Assembly: GCA_905193145.1 (NCBI GenBank)
Contig: CAJJNP010000106.1
Span: forward strand, 1 to 11,352
Reading direction: 5' to 3'
Origin: an uncultured Odoribacter sp.
GTDB lineage: Bacteria > Bacteroidota > Bacteroidia > Bacteroidales > Marinifilaceae
Length of the DNA stretch: 11,352 nt
Below the pieces are notes generated by a model. The model made no database searches. It saw only the letters and a program-made list of their open reading frames with translations, and had not been told where the DNA came from. Below are positions 1 to 6,645 of this stretch, in pieces. The position numbers and the translations under genes were made by a program. Position 1 is the first letter of the stretch, and each line of letters begins with the position of its first letter.

Positions 1-57
1 ACTTTATTATGAATTAAACATAGAAAATATGCTTGAAAACAGACGGGAAATCATCAT

Positions 58-142
58 CTCGTTGGTTTAAAAGGAACACCCCGTTGGTTTAAAACCAAGG
101 CAGCCTTCCTTTTAAACCAACGAGGCGTTCCTTTAAAAGGAA
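58..142. repeat. Intergenic block of four linked palindromic modules
   Basis: Four TTTAAA cores start at 66, 88, 111 and 132, so they recur every 21-23 bp. Each is flanked by GTTGG or TTCC on the left and by GGAA or CCAA on the right. Positions 58-76 and 106-124 form a perfect 19-bp inverted repeat. Inside its 29-nt loop, 84-98 is itself a palindrome (TTGGTTT, A, AAACCAA), and 128-142 is another (TTCCTTT, A, AAAGGAA). The block lies downstream of the minus-strand PL11 gene, so its transcript could fold there and act as a terminator or 3'-end protector. It could also be a dispersed intergenic repeat or a protein-binding array. No ORF is credible in 1-203. The structure is seen directly; the function is unknown. 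Confidence 0.8.
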
Positions 143-203
143 AAACAGGTTACTGTATTATATTGAATATTTGCGGTTTATATCTTTATTTTGCTAATGC
201 AGT

Positions 204-2132
204 TTATCTGCTAAACAGGTTGCACTTCGGTGTATACATCTCCGGCCAAGGAATATTCTTTAAGCCGTCTCCGATATAGAAACCCAGATGTGGTGGCTGA
301 TTATAACCTACATTTTGCCAAGCAATTCCCAAACGATACATAGGGTCGTGCATTAATGTATATAAACGATGTTCGGTAGGGATAGTAGTAGTATAGATAT
401 GTAGTTTACTTGGGTCTTCAGCATCACAGAGAACGACCTCTTCTCTCCAATCTCCCAGAATATCCGCGCTGATGTTAGGAACCGCCTTACTCCCACTAGT
501 ATGTCGGGCTCCGGAAAAAGTGCGTAGTGTTACGGGTTTCCAACCATTCCATTTAGTTATGACATTTTTATTCAGAATTTCGTCTTGCAAGTCACCATCC
601 CAATAGATGCGGAAGCTGATAGATGGTTTTCTGTCTGCGATTTTTTCCCCTTTGCAGTTATAAACTCCCGGTGCTCCTGAGCTCCACATTTCGAATCCGC
701 GGTGATTAGGGTCGATATCTGCCGCTAGTCCACGTCCGTTGTCTCCTTTTGTAGGACCTCCCCAAAGAATCTCTCCGGTTCGTGCGTCATGCATTTCATA
801 ACCGTATGTTTGCCAAGCCTCTTTTTCTTCGTGTACTTCCCATACCTGATATCCCGGACGGTCAGGATCCAGATTAGCTATATGCATGGCGTCTCCATGT
901 CCCAGTCCCGTACTGTAAAGTACAGTTCCGTCATTATTAATCACGCAAGAGCCGTAGACAATTTCATCACAGCCGTCTCCGTCAACGTCGGCCACTGACA
1001 GATTATGATTACCTTGTCCATAAGCTCCTTTCCCTTTTATATCAGAAATATGTTCCCACCGTTTTATCAGCTTCCCTTTAATAAAGTCATAAGCTGTTAA
1101 AGTTGTTTTGGCGTAATAACCACGGCACATGATAACGCTTGGATGTATTCCGTCCAAATAAGCGACACAAGCCAAGAAGCGGTCTACGCGATTGCCATAG
1201 CTATCTCCCCAAGAACTGACTTCTCCACGTTCTGCTTCATAAGGAACGGTATGTAGTTCCTCTCCGGTTTTCCCACTGAAAATGGTGAGATACTCCGGAC
1301 CCTGTAATACATAGCCACACGTTTTTTTATTCATTTCCAGGTTTCTCCAGTCTTTGTCCGGGTCATCTGTACCAAGGAATATCTTTTTCCCCTTTCCGTC
1401 TACCGTTCCGGGTGCTGTCTTGCAGACTAGTTCGGCTTTGCCATCGCCATTGAAGTCATATACCATAAATTGTGTGTAGTGTGAGCCCGCACGGATGTTT
1501 TTTCCCAAATTAATTCTCCACAAATGTTTACCGCTTAATTTATAGGCATCCAGATAGACGGGACCTGTGATTCCGGAATAAGAATTATCAGTCTGATTAG
1601 AAGGATTCCATTTAACTATAATCTCATATTCGCCGTCTCCGTCCAAGTCTCCTACGCTGCAATCTCCTGGAACGTAGGTATATTCCTGTCCCTCCGGATA
1701 CTCTTCGGCAATTCCGTTCGAACGATTCAAGGCGATGCACGGTGGAGTAATTCCTTTTTCTGGACGGTTTAGTTGTATAGTCAGAAAGTCTTGTTCCCAG
1801 GCTTTCACTTCTTTGGAACTGTCTGTTTCTTTCCCTTTTACAACAGCTTTCACTACATATTTATCTTCTAGATTACCGGATTTGTCGGTCAGGTTGGTAG
1901 CTTGTTTTGAAGAAACTGATTTAAATAATTTGCCATTTTTATACACATTAAAGGCTGTCTCTTTTTCGTTACCCAATACGCGCCAACTGATGAAAACCCC
2001 ATTCTCTGTTTTCACGGCTACTAATCCTCTATCTAAAGCTTCCATTTGTCTTTTCATTCCATAGGTCGGAGTTGTTGCTCCTTCTATGAGAAGGCAGAAA
2101 ATCAAAACTGAAAAAAGTACTATGTTTTTCAT
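204..2132 (-). CDS. Secreted rhamnogalacturonan lyase, PL11 family
   Basis: A 642-residue protein of the PL11 (YesW/YesX-like) family, which cleaves the rhamnose-galacturonate bond of RG-I by calcium-dependent beta-elimination and leaves unsaturated oligosaccharides. Residues 1-25 form a signal peptide (MKN start, hydrophobic core). The mature protein opens with the typical segment around RQMEALDRGLVAV (28-40), followed by a beta-sandwich domain to about residue 120. From about 125 to 625 runs the beta-propeller, with repeated acidic calcium-type loops: DLDGDGEYE (162-170), DFNGDGKAE (226-234), DVDGDGCDE (382-390) and a weaker one at DIDPNHRGFE (472-481). The conserved ends HTSGS (544-548), DILGDWREE (557-565) and HDPMYR (595-600) are present. 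The length is normal for the family and no frame break is seen. It diverges from the GH105 gene, whose product acts on its reaction products. Whether it is endo- or exo-acting cannot be read from the sequence. Confidence 0.95.
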   Translation of the reverse strand: MKNIVLFSVLIFCLLIEGATTPTYGMKRQMEALDRGLVAVKTENGVFISWRVLGNEKETAFNVYKNGKLFKSVSSKQATNLTDKSGNLEDKYVVKAVVKGKETDSSKEVKAWEQDFLTIQLNRPEKGITPPCIALNRSNGIAEEYPEGQEYTYVPGDCSVGDLDGDGEYEIIVKWNPSNQTDNSYSGITGPVYLDAYKLSGKHLWRINLGKNIRAGSHYTQFMVYDFNGDGKAELVCKTAPGTVDGKGKKIFLGTDDPDKDWRNLEMNKKTCGYVLQGPEYLTIFSGKTGEELHTVPYEAERGEVSSWGDSYGNRVDRFLACVAYLDGIHPSVIMCRGYYAKTTLTAYDFIKGKLIKRWEHISDIKGKGAYGQGNHNLSVADVDGDGCDEIVYGSCVINNDGTVLYSTGLGHGDAMHIANLDPDRPGYQVWEVHEEKEAWQTYGYEMHDARTGEILWGGPTKGDNGRGLAADIDPNHRGFEMWSSGAPGVYNCKGEKIADRKPSISFRIYWDGDLQDEILNKNVITKWNGWKPVTLRTFSGARHTSGSKAVPNISADILGDWREEVVLCDAEDPSKLHIYTTTIPTEHRLYTLMHDPMYRLGIAWQNVGYNQPPHLGFYIGDGLKNIPWPEMYTPKCNLFSR

Positions 2133-2199
2133 TTTGCAGTTAATTAATTATTTGTAATTGATAGGCAAAGGAAGGCATATTCTACCTGTAATTGATGTA

Positions 2200-2207
2200 C
2201 AAAGATA
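2200..2207 (-). promoter_or_regulatory. Bacteroides-type -7 box for the PL11 gene
   Basis: On the minus strand these bases read TATCTTTG, an exact fit to the TAnnTTTG -7 element of the Bacteroides housekeeping sigma factor. It lies 67 nt upstream of the PL11 start codon, so transcription would begin near 2190-2193. No clear TTTG at the -33 spacing is visible, which would suit an activator-dependent promoter. Confidence 0.6.
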
Positions 2208-2283
2208 CAAAAACATGGAAAAATGGAAGTAAGCTTCTTATGTTTCTTCACATTTTGCAGGTTTGAATTGTAGTTAATGGAAT

Positions 2284-2297
2284 AGTATTATGATACA
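2284..2297 (+). promoter_or_regulatory. Candidate regulator site (copy 1 of a shared 14-bp word)
   Basis: The word AGTATTATGATACA recurs with one mismatch (AGTATTATGATGCA) at 10416-10429, in the other divergent intergenic region. Here it lies 22 bp upstream of the GH105 -7 box and 76 bp upstream of the PL11 -7 box on the other strand. That position would suit an activator serving both genes. The recurrence is seen; regulator binding is inferred and chance similarity is possible. Confidence 0.35.
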
Positions 2298-2319
2298 TCC
2301 GGTATAGAAGTTTTCGCCT

Positions 2320-2327
2320 TACATTTG
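2320..2327 (+). promoter_or_regulatory. Bacteroides-type -7 box for the GH105-GH2 unit
   Basis: TACATTTG matches TAnnTTTG exactly. It lies 35 nt before the GH105 ATG, which predicts a leader of roughly 25-30 nt. There is no recognisable -33 TTTG, but the candidate site at 2284-2297 sits just upstream, where an activator would be expected to bind. Confidence 0.6.
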
Positions 2328-2362
2328 CTGAAAACTAATTAATGTATTATTAAAATTATATC

Positions 2363-3484
2363 ATGAAAAGACGACTACTTCTCGTTGTGACATTGCTTGC
2401 CGGATGGAATCTCCTGTCGGCGCAGTCTCTTCCCGACCGGAAAGAGACATTAAAAACATTGGTGAAAGTCAACGATTATTTTATGAAAAAGTACGCTGAT
2501 TTTACCCGACCAAGTTATGTGGGGAAATTCAGACCCAGTAATATCTGGACTCGCGGGGTATATTATGAAGGGTTGATGGCTTTGCATACTGTCTATCCCC
2601 GTTCGGATTATTATGATTATGCATATGACTGGGCGGATTTTCATAAGTGGGGATTGCGTGGTGGCAATATCACACGTAATGCAGATGACCACTGTTGCGG
2701 ACAGGCATATATTGAACTTTATAAGATTTCCCCTGATCCGGCGAAAATAAAAAATATCAAAGTTTCAATAGATATGCTGGTAAATACTCCTCAAGTGGAC
2801 GACTGGACTTGGATTGACGCGATACAGATGGGGATGCCTGTTCTTGCCCAGTTAGGCAGGCTGACAGGCGAACAGAAATACTATGATAAAATGTGGCAGA
2901 TGTATTCTTGCTCCCGTAATGAGATAGGCAATGGACTGTTTAATCAAAAAGAGGGACTGTGGTGGAGAGACGCTAATTTCGTTCCTCCTTATAAAGAACC
3001 TAACGGAAAGAATTGCTTTTGGAGCCGGGGAAACGGATGGGTATATGCCGCATTGGTGAGAGTCCTGAATGAGGTTCCGGAGAATGATACACATCGTATG
3101 GATTATATAAAAGATTTCCTGTCAATGAGTAAAGCGTTGAAGGCTTGTCAGCGCGCAGACGGCTTCTGGAATGTAAGTTTGCATGATGAATCCAATTATG
3201 GGGGGAAGGAGACATCAGGAACCTCCTTATTTGTTTATGGCATGGCATGGGGAGTGCGCAATGGATTATTGGATAAAAAAGAATATATGCCTGTCATTGT
3301 AAAAGCATGGAATGCTATTGTGAAAGAGGCTGTACATCCGAATGGTTTCTTGGGATTCGTGCAGGGTAGTGGCAAAGAGCCTAAAGACAGCCAGCCGGTA
3401 ACTTACAAGAGCGTTCCTGATTTTGAAGATTACGGAGTAGGATGCTTCCTGCTGGCTGGTACGGAGGTGTATAAAATAGATTGA
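2363..3484 (+). CDS. Unsaturated rhamnogalacturonyl hydrolase, GH105 family
   Basis: A 373-residue protein, the usual length for YteR-like GH105 enzymes, which remove the 4,5-unsaturated galacturonate that lyases leave on RG-I oligosaccharides by hydrating the double bond. Residues 1-20 are a signal peptide ending LLSA, so it acts in the periplasm. The rest is an (alpha/alpha)6-barrel. WTWIDAIQM (148-156) carries D152, in the place of the YteR catalytic aspartate. FWSRGNGW (219-226) supplies W220, R222 and W226 with the same spacing as the YteR substrate-binding trio. ADDHCCGQAY (107-116) and the C-terminal FEDYGVGCFLLAG (354-366) are also family signatures. Where many GH105 proteins have a YHxWD segment, this one has LWWRD (199-203). 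It is the first gene of a unit with the GH2 gene 35 nt downstream, and it diverges from the PL11 lyase that makes its substrate. Confidence 0.93.
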   Translation: MKRRLLLVVTLLAGWNLLSAQSLPDRKETLKTLVKVNDYFMKKYADFTRPSYVGKFRPSNIWTRGVYYEGLMALHTVYPRSDYYDYAYDWADFHKWGLRGGNITRNADDHCCGQAYIELYKISPDPAKIKNIKVSIDMLVNTPQVDDWTWIDAIQMGMPVLAQLGRLTGEQKYYDKMWQMYSCSRNEIGNGLFNQKEGLWWRDANFVPPYKEPNGKNCFWSRGNGWVYAALVRVLNEVPENDTHRMDYIKDFLSMSKALKACQRADGFWNVSLHDESNYGGKETSGTSLFVYGMAWGVRNGLLDKKEYMPVIVKAWNAIVKEAVHPNGFLGFVQGSGKEPKDSQPVTYKSVPDFEDYGVGCFLLAGTEVYKID

Positions 3485-3510
3485 TGATAAAACTTGATAA
3501 AACATTGATA
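3485..3510 (+). repeat. Short tandem repeat between GH105 and GH2
   Basis: Directly after the GH105 stop, TGATAAAAC occurs at 3485-3493 and again at 3495-3503, followed by a partial third unit TTGATA at 3505-3510. The period is 10 bp. It fills most of the 35-nt spacer before the next start codon. It may only be an A-rich unstructured leader for the second gene. No function is assigned. Confidence 0.5.
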
Positions 3511-3519
3511 TTTTGAAGT

Positions 3520-6495
3520 ATGGGAAGATTTAAAGTTTTGAAGTTATTATTTCTCTTACTGCTGATACCTATGCTACTGGGGGCTAATAATAGAGAGAAA
3601 TACAATTTTAATTCTCAATGGTTATTGCATATTGGTGATGTTCAGGGAGGAGAAAAGTTATTTTTTACTGATAAGGATTGGAAGAAAATAACTCTGCCTC
3701 GCGCTTTTAATGAAGATGAGGCTTTTAAAGTTGCTATTAAAGAAATGACAGATACCGTTTCCTGGTATCGTAAACATTTTAAGCTACCGAAAACAGCCAA
3801 GGGGAAAAAAGTATTTATAGAGTTTGAAGGAGTACGTCAGGGAGCCGATTTTTATTTGAATGGTAAACATATTGGGCTACATGAAAATGGAGTAATGGCT
3901 GTAGGCTTTGATCTGACACCGTATTTAAATTTTACTGGGGAGAATGTAATAGCTGTACGTACTGATAATGATTGGAAGTATAAGGAGCGGGCTACCGGCA
4001 GTCGATATCAATGGAACGACAATAACTTTAATGTTAATTACGGAGGTATTCCTAAAAACGTATGGCTGCATATCACGGATAAGTTATACCAAACATTACC
4101 TTTGTATAGTAACTTACGAACGACAGGAGTGTATATCTATGCGACAGATATATGTACTAAGAGCCGTAAAGCATTTGTTAATGCAGAATCTGAAGTACGT
4201 AACGAATATGATAAATCGTGCAATGTAAGCTATGAAGTATGTGTATATGATTACGACGGCAATTGGGTAAGTACTTTTAAAAGTGCTCCGGTGATAGTAA
4301 AATCTAAAGAGACAGTAAAGCTAAAAGCTGCCAAAGAATTGGAAAATCTGCATTTCTGGAGTTGGGGATATGGTTATCTTTATGATGTAAAGACAAGGTT
4401 GATAGTGGATAACAGGATTGTTGACGAAGTAGTAACTAAAACAGGTTTCAGAAAGACTCGTTTTAGTGGCGGAAAGATATGGCTGAATGACCGGGTTTTG
4501 CAAATGAAAGGATACGCCCAGCGTACAAGTAATGAATGGCCGGGAGTAGGCATATCGGTACCACCTTGGATGAGTGACTATTCTAATGGCTTGTTGATTG
4601 AGCATAATGCGAATTTCTTTAGATGGATGCATGTTACACCTTGGAAGCAAGATGTTGAATCATGTGACAGAGTAGGAGTGATACAGGTAATGCCTGCCGG
4701 AGATGCAGAAAAAGATGCCGTTGGCCGTTGGTGGGGACAGCGTTTGGAGCTAATGCGTGATGCTATCATCTACTTTAAGAATAATCCGAGTATATTGTTT
4801 TACGAATCAGGTAATGAGTCTATAAGTCGTGAACATATGCTTGAAATGATAGCTATTCGTGATATGTACGATCCTTATGGGGGAAGAGCAATAGGTTCTC
4901 GTGAGATGCTGGATATCCGTGAAGCTGAATGGGGCGGTGAAATGCTTTATATAAATAAGAGTGAGCATCATCCGATGTTTGCCACCGAATATTGTCGTGA
5001 TGAAGGTCTGCGTAAGTATTGGGATGAATATAGCTATCCTTTTCATAAGGAAGGAGCAGGACCTTTGTATAGAGGGCAGGATGCAAGTGCCTATAATCAT
5101 AATCAAGATATGTTTGCTGTAGAATTGATTCGGCGTTGGTATGATTATTGGCGTGAACGGCCGGGTACCGGAAGGAGAGTTAGCTCCGGTGGTGCTAAAA
5201 TTATTTTCTCGGACACACAGACGCATAGTCGTGGTGAAGAAAATTATCGCCGGAGTGGAGTCGTGGATCCGTTGAGAATACCTAAAGATGGATTTTTTGC
5301 TCATAAAGCCATGTGGGACGGTTGGGTTGATACGGAAAAGGAACATACATATATCATTGGTCACTGGAATTATACATCTAAAGTGATTAAACCTGTGTAT
5401 GTGGTTTCTTCAGGTGATAAAGTAGAATTATTTGTAAATGGTAAATCAAAGGGCTTCGGCAAACAGGATTATCGTTTTTTATTTACGTTTGATTCTGTCC
5501 AGTGGGAGAAAGGAATAATTGAAGCAGTGAGCTATGGCGAGAATAACAAAGAATTGAGCCGTTATTCTATAAAAACGATAGGAGAACCTCATCATCTGAA
5601 ACTCACATTTATGCATGGACCAAAGGGACTTTTTGCAGATGGGGCTGACTTGGCTATACTGCAGGTTGAGGTTGTAGATGCGAATGGTGATAGATGTCCG
5701 CTTGCTGATAATATGATTAAATTTGATTTGCAAGGACCTGCCGAATGGCGTGGAGGCATTGCGCAAGCTACAGACAATTATGTATTGGCTAAAGAGCTTC
5801 CTGTCGAGTGTGGTATAACAAGAACTTTGATTCGTTCGACTGAACAGGCGGGTAATATCATGGTAAGGGCTACGACAGCTGGTTTACCTTCAGCAGAGCT
5901 ATCATTAACCTCTAATCCTGTTGAAGTAAAGGACGGACTTAGCACGTTTTTTCCAAGTGAAAAGTTGATTAGTCGGTTTGACCGTGGTGAAACCCCGTTG
6001 ACTCCTTCTTATCAGGACTCAAAAGTAGACGTAGGAATAAAATCCGCTATTGCCGGAATAAATAGTGAACAGGCTATTTATAGTTATGATAGTAACGAAT
6101 TAAGTGAATGGAAAAATGATGGAAAATTGAGTACGGCATGGATTACTTATCATTTGGAGAGAAAAGCAGAAATAGATGATATTTGCATTAAATTGACTGG
6201 TTGGCGGAAACGTTCTTATCCTTTGGAGATTTTTGCAGATGATAAACTTGTTTGGAGTGGAAATACGGAAAAGAGTTTGGGGTATATTCATCTATCTGTC
6301 AAGCCTGTACGAACGGATAAAATAACTATCAAGTTGAAGGGAGAGGCAAAAGAATCGGATGCTTTCGGACAAATAGTGGAAGTTGTTGAGCCTAATGTTG
6401 GTGATCTTGACCTTCTTAGGGTAAAAGGCGGTGAAAAAACAAATAATGAATTGAGAATAGTGGAAGTTGAATTTTTGGAAACACTAAAGAAATAA
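3520..6495 (+). CDS. Large secreted GH2 glycoside hydrolase with C-terminal extension
   Basis: A 991-residue exported GH2-family enzyme. Residues 1-22 are a signal peptide. A jelly-roll sugar-binding domain spans about 28-190 (FEGVRQGADFYLNGKHIG, 102-119; YGGIPKNVWL, 174-183), an immunoglobulin-like domain about 195-310, and the TIM barrel from about 311 (GFRKTRF). NPSILFYESGNE (422-433) ends in the acid/base E433; FATEY (487-491) holds the nucleophile E490. Both catalytic glutamates are present, so the enzyme is probably active. From 620 to 800 are Ig-like domains (VELFVNGKSKG, 635-645; a DUF4982-like stretch near 717-745). Residues about 845-986 look like a discoidin or carbohydrate-binding beta-sandwich (WKNDGK, 864-869; SLGYIHL, 919-925). 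The substrate is not evident: beta-galactoside or beta-glucuronide side chains of RG-I are both possible. It follows GH105 in one unit. Its codons look more AT-rich than those of GH105. Confidence 0.9.
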   Translation: MGRFKVLKLLFLLLLIPMLLGANNREKYNFNSQWLLHIGDVQGGEKLFFTDKDWKKITLPRAFNEDEAFKVAIKEMTDTVSWYRKHFKLPKTAKGKKVFIEFEGVRQGADFYLNGKHIGLHENGVMAVGFDLTPYLNFTGENVIAVRTDNDWKYKERATGSRYQWNDNNFNVNYGGIPKNVWLHITDKLYQTLPLYSNLRTTGVYIYATDICTKSRKAFVNAESEVRNEYDKSCNVSYEVCVYDYDGNWVSTFKSAPVIVKSKETVKLKAAKELENLHFWSWGYGYLYDVKTRLIVDNRIVDEVVTKTGFRKTRFSGGKIWLNDRVLQMKGYAQRTSNEWPGVGISVPPWMSDYSNGLLIEHNANFFRWMHVTPWKQDVESCDRVGVIQVMPAGDAEKDAVGRWWGQRLELMRDAIIYFKNNPSILFYESGNESISREHMLEMIAIRDMYDPYGGRAIGSREMLDIREAEWGGEMLYINKSEHHPMFATEYCRDEGLRKYWDEYSYPFHKEGAGPLYRGQDASAYNHNQDMFAVELIRRWYDYWRERPGTGRRVSSGGAKIIFSDTQTHSRGEENYRRSGVVDPLRIPKDGFFAHKAMWDGWVDTEKEHTYIIGHWNYTSKVIKPVYVVSSGDKVELFVNGKSKGFGKQDYRFLFTFDSVQWEKGIIEAVSYGENNKELSRYSIKTIGEPHHLKLTFMHGPKGLFADGADLAILQVEVVDANGDRCPLADNMIKFDLQGPAEWRGGIAQATDNYVLAKELPVECGITRTLIRSTEQAGNIMVRATTAGLPSAELSLTSNPVEVKDGLSTFFPSEKLISRFDRGETPLTPSYQDSKVDVGIKSAIAGINSEQAIYSYDSNELSEWKNDGKLSTAWITYHLERKAEIDDICIKLTGWRKRSYPLEIFADDKLVWSGNTEKSLGYIHLSVKPVRTDKITIKLKGEAKESDAFGQIVEVVEPNVGDLDLLRVKGGEKTNNELRIVEVEFLETLKK

Positions 6496-6520
6496 ATAGG
6501 ATTGTGTTTGTTTAAGGTTG

Positions 6521-6562
6521 CCCCGGCTAGTTCTTTAATTTGAATTGGTTGGGGTTTATTCT
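6521..6562 (+). terminator. Probable terminator of the GH105-GH2 unit
   Basis: Bases 6521-6533 pair with 6542-6554 across an 8-nt loop. The 13 consecutive pairs include four G-U wobbles, with a CCCC/GGGG base. A U-rich stretch (TTTATTCTTT) follows. It starts 25 nt after the GH2 stop. On the minus strand the wobbles become A-C mismatches, so the hairpin should be strong only in plus-strand RNA. Confidence 0.65.
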
Positions 6563-6574
6563 TTGAAGACTAAT

Positions 6575-6608
6575 AAAAAGGGCTCCTCATTTTGTTTGAG
6601 AAGCCCTT
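6575..6608 (-). terminator. Probable terminator of the GH2-GH28 unit
   Basis: AAGGGCT at 6578-6584 and CTCA at 6586-6589 pair with TGAG at 6597-6600 and AGCCCTT at 6602-6608. This gives an 11-bp stem with one internal mismatch and a 7-nt loop. Read on the minus strand it is followed by five T residues (complement of 6575-6579), as in a Rho-independent terminator, and it lies 37 nt past the GH28 stop. No T tract follows on the plus strand. Confidence 0.75.
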
Positions 6609-6645
6609 ACCTATTGAAAACTGATAAGAGAGGGGAATATCTTAA

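Noticed and set aside
58..142. CRISPR-like array in the palindrome block
   Set aside because: The modules are contiguous palindromes with varied flanks and no unique spacers of 25-40 bp, so they do not form a repeat-spacer array.
2185..2192. CCTGTAAT shared with 10394-10401 as a second common regulatory word
   Set aside because: Only eight bases match and the left copy lies at or downstream of the expected PL11 transcription start, unlike the right copy; this is within chance for AT-rich gaps.
4807..5364. A 185-codon open frame on the minus strand
   Set aside because: It lies wholly inside the TIM-barrel part of the plus-strand GH2 gene, has no recognisable domain, and its composition is what an antisense frame of that gene would give.
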